This document shows, one piece after another, positions 25,107 to 34,416 of a DNA stretch of 37,142 nucleotides. The DNA is taken from the NCBI GenBank assembly GCA_903970625.1, contig CAJCJG010000160.1, forward strand, positions 1 through 37,142, in the 5' to 3' direction. This DNA is from Solirubrobacterales bacterium 70-9. Its GTDB lineage: Bacteria; Pseudomonadota; Alphaproteobacteria; Acetobacterales; Acetobacteraceae. The notes beneath the pieces are model-generated. The model was not told where the DNA came from. It did no database searches and saw nothing but the letters and a program-made list of their open reading frames with translations. The position numbers were made by a program, and so were the translations under genes. Position 1 is the stretch's first letter; each line of letters opens with the position of its first letter.

Positions 25107-26229
25107 GCAGCAATTCGCGGGCGATGATGGTGCGCTGGATTTGCTGCGTGCCTTCGTAGATCTGGCAGATCTTGGCGTCGCGGTACAGCCGCTCCACCTC
25201 GAACCCGCGAATATAGCCGCTGCCACCGAAGATTTGCACCGCGTTGCCGGTGTGGGCCACCGCCATGTCGCCGGCAAAGCATTTCGCCATGCTGCTGGCA
25301 GCCGTGGCACTCTCGCCGCGATCCATCCGCGCCGCCGCGTCCCAGGTCAGCAGCCGTGCCGCCTGCAAATCCTTCGCCATGTCGGCCAGCATCCACTGCA
25401 GGCCCTGATTGTCCGCAATCGGCCGGCCGAACTGCTTGCGCTGCTTGGCGTAGTCCACCGCCGCTTCCAGCCCCGCCTGCGCGATGCCGACGGCAAGGGC
25501 CGCGATGCCGATGCGGCCCTTCTCCAGCACGCTCATCATGATGTGAAAGCCGCGTCCTTCCGGCCCAAGCATGGCCTCGCGCGGCAACGCGATGCCGTCG
25601 AAATGCAGCGCGCCGACCTGGCTCGCGCGCTGACCCATCTTGTGCTCCTTCTTGCCGCGCGCGAACCCCGGCGCGCTTGCGTCCACCAGAAAGATGCTCA
25701 TGCCGCGCCGCCCGGCTTCCTTGTCCGTGCGAGCCAACACGGCCACGAAATCGCAGACCGGCGCATTGTGAATCCACAATTTGCCGCCGTCGAGCCGCCA
25801 TCCGTCCGGCGTGCGCGTCGCGGTGGTGCGGATGCCGGACACGTCGGAGCCGGCGTCCGCTTCCGTGATTCCGTAGGCGGGGCGGGCCTCCCCGCGCAGC
25901 ATCGGCCGCAAATATTTCTCGCGTTGCGCCGGGGTGCCGTGCGCGATCAACAGCGTGCCGAGCAATTCGAGCAGACCGCACTGGTCGGCGATGCTGGCGT
26001 AACCTCGTGACAATTCCTCCATGACGACGGCGTAGGATAGAACGTCCATGCCCGCGCCGCCATGCTCCGCCGGCACGGTGATTCCGAACAGGCCAAGCTC
26101 TGCCATCCGCGCAAAAATATCCGCTGGAAACCGCTCCGCCTCGTCGAGTTCCGCCGCGACGGGCCGGATTTCGGCGTCCGCGAAGCGGCGCACCAAGTCG
26201 CGCACTTCGGCATGCTGCCCGGTCAGCAT
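25099..26229 (-). CDS. Acyl-CoA dehydrogenase
   Basis: The 376-residue FAD enzyme is a standard four-helix/beta/helix acyl-CoA dehydrogenase. It shows RRFADAEIRPVAAELDE, GITVPAEHGGAGMD, YGITEADAGSDVSGIRTTA, IHNAPVCDF, FGGSGYIRGFEVERLYRD and the catalytic-type Glu in ICQIYEGTQQIQ. The length matches short-chain members such as butyryl- or isovaleryl-CoA dehydrogenase. ATG 26229 lies within the AKR stop region (7 bp overlap), so it is translationally coupled to that gene, and its stop overlaps the TetR start. Substrate unknown. Confidence 0.93.
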   Translation of the reverse strand: MLTGQHAEVRDLVRRFADAEIRPVAAELDEAERFPADIFARMAELGLFGITVPAEHGGAGMDVLSYAVVMEELSRGYASIADQCGLLELLGTLLIAHGTPAQREKYLRPMLRGEARPAYGITEADAGSDVSGIRTTATRTPDGWRLDGGKLWIHNAPVCDFVAVLARTDKEAGRRGMSIFLVDASAPGFARGKKEHKMGQRASQVGALHFDGIALPREAMLGPEGRGFHIMMSVLEKGRIGIAALAVGIAQAGLEAAVDYAKQRKQFGRPIADNQGLQWMLADMAKDLQAARLLTWDAAARMDRGESATAASSMAKCFAGDMAVAHTGNAVQIFGGSGYIRGFEVERLYRDAKICQIYEGTQQIQRTIIARELLRG

Positions 26230-27245
26230 GCCGGCACCGGGGCGTCCTCGCGCACCAGACCTTCGTGCTTCAATTCGGCCCAGAACGCGGCCGGGATCGG
26301 GACGCGAAAGGCGGCGATAGTAGCTTCCATCTGCGCCACGGAGCGGCAGCCCGGCACCGTCGTCGGGATCGCCGGATGGCCTACGACAAATTGCAACGCT
26401 GCCGCCTTCAGCGGGACGTCGTGACGCGCGCACACCGCCTCGATCCGCCGGACGCGGGCCAGGATCGGCTCGGGCGCTGGCGCATAATTGTATTTGGCGC
26501 CGGGCACCGCGCCGGTCGCGAGAATGCCGCTGTTATACGCGGCACCCAATACAACCGCCGCACCCCGCGCCTCGCACAGGGGTAAAAATTCGTCCAGCGC
26601 CTCCTGCTCCAGCAGCGTGTAGCGGCCGGCGAGCAGAAAACAGTCGAAATCGCGTTCCTTTAGTCCGGCGTGGCATACTTGCCATTCGTTGACGCCCATC
26701 CCGATGGCGCGCACCACGCCGTCGGACCGCAGCCGGTCCAGCGCGCGCCACGCACCGTCCATCGCCTCGCGGAATCTTCCGGGCTGGTGCTGCGGTCCGT
26801 GCGTGAACACGTCGCAATCGTGGATGAAGACGATCTCGATCCGCTCCAGCCCAAGCCGTTGCAGGCTGTCCTCCAGGCTGCGCATCGTGCCGTCGTAACT
26901 GTAGTCGAAGCGCGCCCGGTTCGGCAGCGCGTCCACCCACGGCCCGAAATCGATGCTGGCGCGGGGCGCGGCCGTCAGCACGCGGCCGACCTTGCTGGAG
27001 AGCACGAATTCGTCGCGCGGGCGAAAGCGGAGCGCGGCGCCGAGGCGGGCTTCGCTCAGGCCATGCCCGTACATCGGCGCGGTGTCGAAATAGCGGATGC
27101 CGGCGTCCCAGGCCGTGTCCACGATGGCGGCGGCCTCCGCCTCGCCAACGGGACGGAAAATGTTGCCGAGCGGCGCGGCCCCGAAGCCCATGCGAGTGAC
27201 CGGCAGGTCCACCCTGCCGAAGCGCGCCGTTGCCGCCGGTTCCAT
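26223..27245 (-). CDS. Aldo/keto reductase, D-threo-aldose 1-dehydrogenase-like
   Basis: The 340-residue protein resembles the D-threo-aldose (L-fucose/D-arabinose) dehydrogenase and pyridoxal 4-dehydrogenase group. It opens RVDLPVTRMGFGAAPLGNIF and has the catalytic Asp and Tyr in RYFDTAPMYGHGLSE, the Lys in LSSKVGRVL and the His in IVFIHDCD. The long insertion FDYSYDGTMRSLEDSLQRLGLERI is typical of this group. ATG 27245 has GGGAGG upstream; a longer start would add 18 residues. It would oxidise an aldose to a lactone using NAD(P). Its place beside a sugar importer, and an IlvD/Edd dehydratase farther on, suits oxidative sugar catabolism. Confidence 0.9.
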   Translation of the reverse strand: MEPAATARFGRVDLPVTRMGFGAAPLGNIFRPVGEAEAAAIVDTAWDAGIRYFDTAPMYGHGLSEARLGAALRFRPRDEFVLSSKVGRVLTAAPRASIDFGPWVDALPNRARFDYSYDGTMRSLEDSLQRLGLERIEIVFIHDCDVFTHGPQHQPGRFREAMDGAWRALDRLRSDGVVRAIGMGVNEWQVCHAGLKERDFDCFLLAGRYTLLEQEALDEFLPLCEARGAAVVLGAAYNSGILATGAVPGAKYNYAPAPEPILARVRRIEAVCARHDVPLKAAALQFVVGHPAIPTTVPGCRSVAQMEATIAAFRVPIPAAFWAELKHEGLVREDAPVPAC

Positions 27246-27309
27246 GTTTTTCCTCCCGTCAAGTAACCGGATGGATACATGCCGCCGCGCCCTCGTCAAG
27301 CCGGGGGCA

Positions 27310-28803
<1,494 letters not shown>

Positions 28804-28880
28804 GGTCGGTTCATCCGATTTTTGTTATAAGCGGGTCGTCAACGCGAGGCGGCGTGACCTCGCACGCAGGGGGGAACGGC

Positions 28881-29657
28881 ATGTCCAGCTTTTTGGGCCA
28901 GTTCGTCTGGTACGAGTTGATGACCACCGACAGCAAGGCCGCAACCGCATTCTATGGCGCCGTGCATGGCTGGACGGCAGCCGATGCCGGGATGCCGGGG
29001 ATGGCCTACACCATCGTCAGCGCCGGCCCGGCGGGGGTGGGCGGGGTGTGGGACATGCCGCAGCCTGTCCGGGACGGCGGCGGCCGGCCGGCCTGGCTCG
29101 GCTACATCGCGGCCACCGATGTGGATGGGTTTGCCGAGCGCGTGACGGCGGCCGGCGGCGCCGTGCATCGCGCGCCCGAGGACATTCCGGGGGTTGGCCG
29201 GTTTGCCGTGGTCGCCGATCCGCAAGGCGCGGTGTTCGCGCTGTTCAAGGCGGCGACGGTGCCGGAGGCACCGACGATCGTGCGCGACAAGATCGGCCAT
29301 GTCGGCTGGCACGAACTGCATGCGAGCGACCACGGCGCAGCGCTCGGGTTCTATGCCGATCTGTTCGGCTGGACACAGGGCGACGCGATGGACATGGGGC
29401 CCATGGGCACCTACCAGCTATTTAACGCGCACGGCAAAATGCTCGGCGGCATGATGAACGCGCCGCCCGGCTCGCCGGTGCGCGGCTGGCTGTACTACAT
29501 CAACGTGGACGAGATCGAGGCGGCCATGGCGCGGGTGCAGCAGGCGGGCGGCACGGTCGCGAGCGGCCCGCATCCGGTGCCGGGCGGGCTGTGGATGGCG
29601 CACTGCCTGGACCCGCAAGGGGCGGTGTTCGGCATTCTGTCGGTGCCGCCGGGCTAG
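28881..29657 (+). CDS. VOC (glyoxalase-fold) protein, two domains
   Basis: The 258-residue protein consists of two tandem vicinal-oxygen-chelate modules. Module 1 (about 1-125) begins GQFVWYELMTTDSKAATAFYGAVHGWT, and module 2 (about 130-258) begins GHVGWHELHASDHGAALGFYADLFGWTQ. Each ends in DPQGAVFALF/DPQGAVFGIL. The paired design resembles hydroxylase/glyoxalase-fold proteins of unknown substrate that are common in actinobacteria and proteobacteria. The ATG at 28881 follows a GGGGGGAA stretch. It is divergent from glpK with 77 bp between. Confidence 0.9.
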   Translation: MSSFLGQFVWYELMTTDSKAATAFYGAVHGWTAADAGMPGMAYTIVSAGPAGVGGVWDMPQPVRDGGGRPAWLGYIAATDVDGFAERVTAAGGAVHRAPEDIPGVGRFAVVADPQGAVFALFKAATVPEAPTIVRDKIGHVGWHELHASDHGAALGFYADLFGWTQGDAMDMGPMGTYQLFNAHGKMLGGMMNAPPGSPVRGWLYYINVDEIEAAMARVQQAGGTVASGPHPVPGGLWMAHCLDPQGAVFGILSVPPG

Positions 29658-29706
29658 CGCGGGCGCGCCGCATTGGCCAAACTCGGGCGGCAAGGAGCGC
29701 CGCCCG

Positions 29707-30711
29707 ATGTTCGTCCGCCGCTGGCTCGACCGGCTTCATATCGACCCGTATCTGTTGGCCATCGTCGGCATGGTGGCGCTCGCCTCCGTGCTGCCGTGCC
29801 GGGGCGAGGTGGCGGTGCAGTTCGGGCACGCGACGACGCTGGTGATCGGGCTCCTGTTCTTCCTGTACGGCGCACGGCTGTCGCCACAGGCGGCGTGGCG
29901 CGGGCTGAAACATTGGCGCCTGCACACGCTGATTCTGGCCAGCACGTTCGTGCTGTTTCCGCTGCTGGGCCTCGCGTGCCGCGTGCTGGTGCCGGGCGTG
30001 CTGGCGCCGGACCTGTATCTCGGCATTCTGGTGCTGTGCATGTTGCCGTCCACGGTGCAGTCGTCCATCGCGTTCACCGCGATTGCCGGCGGCAACGTTC
30101 CTGCCGCCGTCTGTGCCGCGTCCGCGTCCAGCCTGCTCGGCGTGGTGCTGACGCCGCTGCTGGTGGGGCTGACGGTGCGCACGCATGGCGGCATTTCGGC
30201 AGCCGGGATCGAGGGGATTTTGCTCCAACTGGTGGTGCCGTTCGGCGCCGGGCAGATCGCACGGCCACTGATCAGCGACTGGCTGGGGCGCAACAAGCGG
30301 CTGACGGGACTGGTGGATCGCGGCTCGATCCTGCTGATCGTGTACACCGCGTTCAGCGAGGGTGTGGCCAGCGGCATCTGGCATCGCGTCGATGTCGGCA
30401 GCCTCGCGACGTTGCTGGTGTTGGACGCGGTGCTGCTTGCGATCGTGCTGACCGCCACGACACTGGCCAGCCGCAAGCTCGGGTTTTCGCGGGAGGATGA
30501 GATTGCGGTGGTGTTCTGCGGCTCGAAGAAGAGTCTGGCCAGCGGCATCCCGATGGTCAACGTGCTGTTTCCGGCCTCGGCGGTGGGGATGGTCGTGCTG
30601 CCGATCATCCTGTTCCACCAGCTTCAGTTGATGGTGTGCGCGACCCTGGCGCGGCGCTACATGGCCAGCCGCCCCAGCGAGCGCCCGGCCAAGGCGGCGC
30701 TGGCGACCTGA
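29707..30711 (+). CDS. Bile acid:sodium symporter family transporter (YfeH-like)
   Basis: The 334-residue inner-membrane protein has about ten hydrophobic segments and fits the BASS group related to E. coli YfeH. Markers are LLFFLYGARLSPQAA in the second segment, LCMLPSTVQSSIAFTAIAGGNVPAAVCAASASSLLGVVLTP, VPFGAGQIARPLISDW and FCGSKKSLASGIPM near the C-terminus. These are secondary carriers for organic anions, often with Na+. Substrate unknown. It lies 49 bp after the VOC gene on the same strand and converges on the ABM-fold gene with 3 bp between. Confidence 0.91.
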   Translation: MFVRRWLDRLHIDPYLLAIVGMVALASVLPCRGEVAVQFGHATTLVIGLLFFLYGARLSPQAAWRGLKHWRLHTLILASTFVLFPLLGLACRVLVPGVLAPDLYLGILVLCMLPSTVQSSIAFTAIAGGNVPAAVCAASASSLLGVVLTPLLVGLTVRTHGGISAAGIEGILLQLVVPFGAGQIARPLISDWLGRNKRLTGLVDRGSILLIVYTAFSEGVASGIWHRVDVGSLATLLVLDAVLLAIVLTATTLASRKLGFSREDEIAVVFCGSKKSLASGIPMVNVLFPASAVGMVVLPIILFHQLQLMVCATLARRYMASRPSERPAKAALAT

Positions 30712-30714
30712 GGA

Positions 30715-31038
30715 CTACGCGACGGTCTGGATGACCGCAAAACCCTCGAACTCCGGGTGGCCGAGATACAGCGGCGCGTCGCCCCGGCTGCCCTGGCCCG
30801 CGTTGCGGTGGGCGGCGCGGAACGCCTCCGACTTCGTCCAGCCCTCGAATGCCGCGTGATCGGCCCAGATCGTGTGGCTGGCGTACAGGACGTGATCTTC
30901 ACGCACCGGGCCGCGCAGCAGGTGGAATTCGACGAATCCGGGCACCTCGCGCAGATGCGTGTCGCGGCTGGTCCAGACATGTTCGAACGCGGCTTCGGAG
31001 CCGAGTGCGACTTTGAAGCGGTTCATGGCGATATACAT
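30715..31038 (-). CDS. Antibiotic biosynthesis monooxygenase (ABM)-fold protein
   Basis: The 107-residue protein has the dimeric ferredoxin-like ABM fold, with MYIAMNRFKVALGSEAAFEHVWTSRD at the start, VPGFVEFHLLRGP in the middle and YASHTIWADHAAFEGWTKSEAFRAAHRNAG later. It resembles HmoA/IsdG-like proteins, some of which degrade haem, but haem-contact residues (such as the IsdG Asn-His-Trp set) are only partly evident, so that role is not claimed. ATG 31038 is chosen to match family starts; an in-frame GTG at 31083 is possible. It lies divergent to the SDR at 31104. Confidence 0.85.
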   Translation of the reverse strand: MYIAMNRFKVALGSEAAFEHVWTSRDTHLREVPGFVEFHLLRGPVREDHVLYASHTIWADHAAFEGWTKSEAFRAAHRNAGQGSRGDAPLYLGHPEFEGFAVIQTVA

Positions 31039-31103
31039 GCGGCGGTTGTCCTGTGCGGTCGCGACGCCAACATACGCTGCCACCCATCCGATAGGAATTC
31101 ACC

Positions 31104-31787
31104 ATGCCAACAGCCCTGATCGTCGGCGCCTCGCGCGGCCTCGGCCTCGCGATGGTCGAGGAATATTTGAAGCGGGAATGGAGCGTGATCGCCACCGCGC
31201 GCGGACCGTCCAAGGGACTGGACGCGCTGCGTGAGTCTGCCGGCGAGCGGCTGGAGGTCGAGAGCCTCGATATCGTCGAGCAAGACGCAGTCGCGGCCCT
31301 GCGGAAGCGGCTGGCGGGGCGGACGCTGGATTTGCTGTTCGTCAACGCGGGCGTGTCCAACGGCCACGGCGATACGGTCGCCGGGGTGTCCACCGATGAG
31401 TTCGTCCGCGTGATGGTCACGAACACGCTGTCCCCGATGCGCGTGGTGGAAGCGTTCGAAAGTCTGGTGCCGGCGACGGGGACCATCGGCGTGATGTCGT
31501 CCGGCCTGGGCAGCGTGGCGGACAACGAGCGCGGCGGCTGGGAAGTGTATCGCGGCAGCAAGGCGGCGCTGAACACGCTGATGCGCAGTTTCGCAGCCCG
31601 CAACAAGAGCGATCCGCGCGCGATGGTGATCATCGCGCCGGGTTGGGTGCGCACCGACATGGGCGGGCCGCAGGCGCTGCTGTCGATCGACGAAAGCATT
31701 CCGGGAGTAGTGACCACGCTGCTGGCGCAGGCGGGCAAGCCGGGAGTGCGGTATCTGAACTACAAGGGCGAGTCCGTGCGCTGGTGA
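31104..31787 (+). CDS. Short-chain dehydrogenase (SDR), sepiapterin-reductase/CsgA-like
   Basis: The 227-residue SDR shows IVGASRGLGLAMVEEYLKR for cofactor binding, LLFVNAGVSNG in place of the NNAG motif, GVMSSGLGSVA with the Ser, and the Tyr/Lys pair in YRGSKAALNTL, with WVRTDMGG after the PG motif. The short length fits the group that includes CsgA-like and sepiapterin reductases. It sits 8 bp from the convergent pncC-type gene, and divergent from the ABM-fold gene across 65 bp that probably holds both promoters. Confidence 0.92.
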   Translation: MPTALIVGASRGLGLAMVEEYLKREWSVIATARGPSKGLDALRESAGERLEVESLDIVEQDAVAALRKRLAGRTLDLLFVNAGVSNGHGDTVAGVSTDEFVRVMVTNTLSPMRVVEAFESLVPATGTIGVMSSGLGSVADNERGGWEVYRGSKAALNTLMRSFAARNKSDPRAMVIIAPGWVRTDMGGPQALLSIDESIPGVVTTLLAQAGKPGVRYLNYKGESVRW

Positions 31788-31794
31788 GCCGGCG

Positions 31795-32271
31795 TTACAG
31801 CGCCTCGCCCAGCAACGCCAGCGCCGCCGCCGCAAAATCGTTCATGTTGGCGACCCGGTCGGCCGCACCAGTTTCCAGGGTGCGTGACAATTCCACCGGC
31901 CCCGACACGGCGACACAGATGTGGCCGGGGTTGTCGCCGTAACTGTTACCGGACGGGCCGGCGGCGCCGGTTTCAGACAGGCCCCAGGTCGCGCCCAGCC
32001 GCTCGCGGATACGACGGGCGAGCAGCATTGCGTAGGCTTCGGTAGACGGCCGCATCCCGGCCATGTCGGCGGCCGTGATGCCGAGCAGGCCGGTGCGCAC
32101 GGCCTGCGTGTAAACCACGGCGCCGCCCTGGAAGAACGCGGAGGCGCCGGGTTGGGCCAGCAGCGCCGCCGCCACCAGACCGCCCGACGAGGACTCCGCG
32201 ACCGCCACCGTCTCGCCGCGCCCCCGCAGGCGCGCAGCGAGAATGTCGGCGGCGGTCAGGAGTGGTTGCAT
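31795..32271 (-). CDS. pncC: CinA C-terminal family nicotinamide-nucleotide amidase
   Basis: The 158-residue protein is a stand-alone CinA C-terminal domain, the PncC type that removes the amide of NMN to recycle NAD breakdown product. Visible motifs are VAVAESSSGGLVAAALLAQPGAS, FFQGGAVVYT, SETGAAGPSG with the catalytic Ser/Thr region, and GHICVAVSG. It follows the OYE gene by 1 bp in the same direction, so they are co-transcribed; the N-terminal CinA domain is absent. The family also occurs in plant-type DNA-damage loci, but no such link is visible here. The symbol is by family resemblance only. Confidence 0.9.
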   Translation of the reverse strand: MQPLLTAADILAARLRGRGETVAVAESSSGGLVAAALLAQPGASAFFQGGAVVYTQAVRTGLLGITAADMAGMRPSTEAYAMLLARRIRERLGATWGLSETGAAGPSGNSYGDNPGHICVAVSGPVELSRTLETGAADRVANMNDFAAAALALLGEAL

Positions 32272-32272
32272 C

Positions 32273-33340
32273 TCAGGCGGCGGCGCGTTGCAGCGCCGGA
32301 TAGTCGGTGTAGCCCTGCGCGCCGCCGCCGTAGAACGTGGCCACCGGCTGCGGGTCGTTCAGCGCGGCCCCAGCGCGGAAACGCTCGGGCAGGTCGGGGT
32401 TGGCGATGAATTTGACGCCGAACGCCACCGCGTCCGCGCGGCCCTCGGCCAGATCGGCCTCCGCCTGCTCGTAGGTGAATTTCTCGTTGACGATATAGAC
32501 GCCGCCGAATGCTGCTTTCAGCGCCGGACCGAGGCGGTCGTCGGCGATGTGTTCTCGGGCGCAGATGAAGGCCAGTTTGCGCTTGCCGAGTTCGCGGGCG
32601 ACGTAGCCGAAGGTGGCGGCGCGGTCGCTGTCGCCCATGTCGTGCGCGTCCGCGCGCGGGGCCAGATGCATGCCGACTCTGTCGGCCCCCCAGACGGAGA
32701 CGACCGCATCGGTCGCTTCCAGCATCAGCCGGGCACGGTTCTCGATGGAGCCGCCGTAGCCGTCGTCGCGATGATTCGTGCTGTCCTGCAAGAACTGGTC
32801 GAGCAGGTAGCCGTTGGCGCCGTGCAGCTCTACCCCGTCGAACCCAGCCTTTTGGGCGTTTTCGGCGCCGAGGCGATAGGCTTCGATCACGCCTGGGATC
32901 TCGTCGGTCGCGAGCGCGCGGGGCATCGGGTACGGGCGCTCCGGGCGCAGCAGGCTGACATGGCCGTTGGCGGCGATGGCGCTCGGCGCCACCGGTGGCT
33001 GGCCGCCGAGGAAGGACGGGTCGGATATGCGGCCGACGTGCCAGAGTTGCATGACGATGCGGCCGCCGGCCTGATGCACGCCCTCGGTGATGTGGCGCCA
33101 GCCTTCGACCTGCGCCTCGGACCAGATGCCCGGCGTGCGGGCGTAGCCGACGCCCATCGGGGTGACGGAAGTAGCTTCGGTCAAAATCATCCCGGCGGAG
33201 GCGCGCTGCACGTAATATTCGCGCATCAGCGGGGTGGGCACGCGGTCGTCGGTGGCGCGCGAGCGGGTCAGCGGAGCCATCACGATGCGGTTCGGCAGGG
33301 TCAGGGCGCCAACGCGGAGCGGGTCGAACAGGGTGGGCAT
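32273..33340 (-). CDS. Old yellow enzyme-family flavin oxidoreductase (NemA-like)
   Basis: The 355-residue FMN enzyme reduces activated alkenes or nitro compounds with NADPH. Family markers are LFDPLRVGALTLPNRIVMAPLTRSRA at the start, SAGMILTEATSVTPMG, IVMQLWHVGRIS, GFDGVELHGANGYLLDQFLQDSTNHRDDGYGGS with the His/Asn pair for substrate, and DAVAFGVKFIANPDLPER. It is divergent from an ArsR-type regulator, with a palindromic operator between, which suggests induction by an electrophilic compound, as known for nemRA-like systems. ATG 33340 fits the fold; a longer frame is not supported. Confidence 0.94.
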   Translation of the reverse strand: MPTLFDPLRVGALTLPNRIVMAPLTRSRATDDRVPTPLMREYYVQRASAGMILTEATSVTPMGVGYARTPGIWSEAQVEGWRHITEGVHQAGGRIVMQLWHVGRISDPSFLGGQPPVAPSAIAANGHVSLLRPERPYPMPRALATDEIPGVIEAYRLGAENAQKAGFDGVELHGANGYLLDQFLQDSTNHRDDGYGGSIENRARLMLEATDAVVSVWGADRVGMHLAPRADAHDMGDSDRAATFGYVARELGKRKLAFICAREHIADDRLGPALKAAFGGVYIVNEKFTYEQAEADLAEGRADAVAFGVKFIANPDLPERFRAGAALNDPQPVATFYGGGAQGYTDYPALQRAAA

Positions 33341-33358
33341 GGGTGATCCTTGTAAGCG

Positions 33359-33374
33359 TTCGATGTTCGTCGAA
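33359..33374. promoter_or_regulatory. Palindromic operator between OYE and ArsR-type regulator genes
   Basis: TTCGA-N6-TCGAA is a perfect inverted repeat in the 69 bp region between the divergent genes. Its position would let the encoded regulator control both promoters. The half-sites are short and typical of winged-helix dimers. Confidence 0.5.
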
Positions 33375-33409
33375 TATAGGTCAAGGCCGCAGTTGGGGAG
33401 GGCCGCACC

Positions 33410-33712
33410 ATGACGCAAGACGCCTATCACCATCCGGCGATCGACGACGTGACCTTGCCCGAGGTGCTGCACGCCCTCAGCGACCCGCTGCGGCTATCGA
33501 TCGTGGCGAGCTTGCGCGACGGTGGAGCGCGCGGCTGGGGCGAGTTCGAGACGGACGTTGCCGCCTCCACCCTCAGCCATCACATGAAGGTCCTGCGGAT
33601 GGCCGGCCTGATCCTGAATCGGCGCGAGGGCACGCGCTGCCAGGTGTCGCTACGGCCGGAGATCGAGGACCGGTTTCCGGGGTTGCTGGCGACGGTGGTG
33701 GGATTGGCATAA
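33410..33712 (+). CDS. ArsR-type winged-helix regulator
   Basis: The 100-residue protein is a single winged helix of the ArsR type: VLHALSDPLRLSIVASLRDGG (start helices), TDVAASTLSHHMKVLRMAGLILNRREGTRC (recognition helix and wing), and a short C-terminal helix. The usual metal-binding cysteines are missing, so it probably responds to an organic or redox signal. It is divergent from the old yellow enzyme gene, with a palindrome between, so it is likely its repressor. The small size is normal for the family. Confidence 0.9.
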   Translation: MTQDAYHHPAIDDVTLPEVLHALSDPLRLSIVASLRDGGARGWGEFETDVAASTLSHHMKVLRMAGLILNRREGTRCQVSLRPEIEDRFPGLLATVVGLA

Positions 33713-33745
33713 GGCTCAAATTATATTATTACGAATATGTAACAA

Positions 33746-34243
33746 TTAGGACGTGACAAGGCGCGGGCTTGTCCCAGGCCGTTTTTGGAGTTGGGGGACC
33801 CCTGGGCCGGGGCGGAGGCGCCAGAGTGGCGGGCGGTTCGGCCCAGGACTCCAGGGTCGCAGTGCCCGCGATGCCGGTTCCGGGGCTGCGGCGGGCAACT
33901 CCGCCGTCTCCGGGTCCACGCACGGGATGTGCACTTGCGCGCTCGCCGCCGGCTTCGGCCGCAGCTTGCTGGGGGAGCGGTTGGGAAGCGGGTTCCGTTG
34001 CCCGGCCGGGAGGCTGTCGCCTTCGCGCGGCGCCGAGGCCGGTTGCGGAAGCAATTTGCCCTCCCGGATCAGGGCGGCCAGGGTGGCCAGACTTTCGGCC
34101 ATGTCCCGGAGCCAGGTGGCGATCAGCGCCATCAGCGGCGTGAGGAGCCAGAAGCTTTTGTCGCACGCATCCGCGCCCCGGCCGAGCATGAGACTCAGGT
34201 CGGTCAGCCTTTCGTCCGGGGAGCGGGGTGCGGGATTGTTCAC
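33746..34243 (-). CDS. Hypothetical protein with helical N-terminus and proline-rich tail
   Basis: The 165-residue product opens with a protein-like helical part (residues 10-65: SPDERLTDLSLMLGRG, SFWLLTPLMALIATWLRDMAESLATLAALI), followed by a tail rich in proline, alanine and arginine. No signal peptide is clear, but residues 30-50 are hydrophobic enough to be a membrane-associated helix. The start is GTG at 34243 with no good ribosome-binding site, and other frames here are also open because of the high GC content, so the call is weak. I do not recognise a family. Confidence 0.4.
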   Translation of the reverse strand: MNNPAPRSPDERLTDLSLMLGRGADACDKSFWLLTPLMALIATWLRDMAESLATLAALIREGKLLPQPASAPREGDSLPAGQRNPLPNRSPSKLRPKPAASAQVHIPCVDPETAELPAAAPEPASRALRPWSPGPNRPPLWRLRPGPGVPQLQKRPGTSPRLVTS

Positions 34244-34291
34244 ATCGTTATGTTAGCCTGGATGCCACAGGGCGGGCAAGGAGAAAATAAC

Positions 34292-34327
34292 ATGTTTCGA
34301 TTTTTCTCTCCGGTCCACGGAAAGTAA
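34292..34327 (+). CDS. 11-residue open frame with a strong ribosome-binding site
   Basis: ATG at 34292 has AAGGAG 8 bases upstream and an A-rich spacer, and codes MFRFFSPVHGK before TAA. The signal is much better than for most genes here. No larger gene follows, so it might be a leader peptide, the start of a degraded gene, or chance. It lies in the 173 bp gap between the hypothetical protein gene and the DNA methylase gene. Confidence 0.3.
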   Translation: MFRFFSPVHGK

Positions 34328-34379
34328 GGGCGGAGCGTGGGGGGCGCGCACTTGGGAATTCCGCCGTCGTCGCGCGGGT

Positions 34380-34405
34380 GGTGAAATGCGCGTGCGCATT
34401 CCACC
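34380..34405. terminator. Hairpin downstream of the DNA methylase gene
   Basis: GGTG-A-AATGCG, a CGTG loop and CGCATT-C-CACC form a stem of ten pairs with one mismatch, 12 bp beyond the methylase stop. It is well placed as a terminator, but there is no run of T residues, so factor-dependent termination or another role is possible. Confidence 0.35.
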
Positions 34406-34416
34406 TTACGAAAATG

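Noticed and set aside
33753-34327. Plus-strand open frames opposite the proline-rich hypothetical protein
   Set aside because: They are Gly/Arg-rich, lack ribosome-binding sites and show no helices; the minus-strand frame has a more protein-like N-terminal half, though it remains weak.
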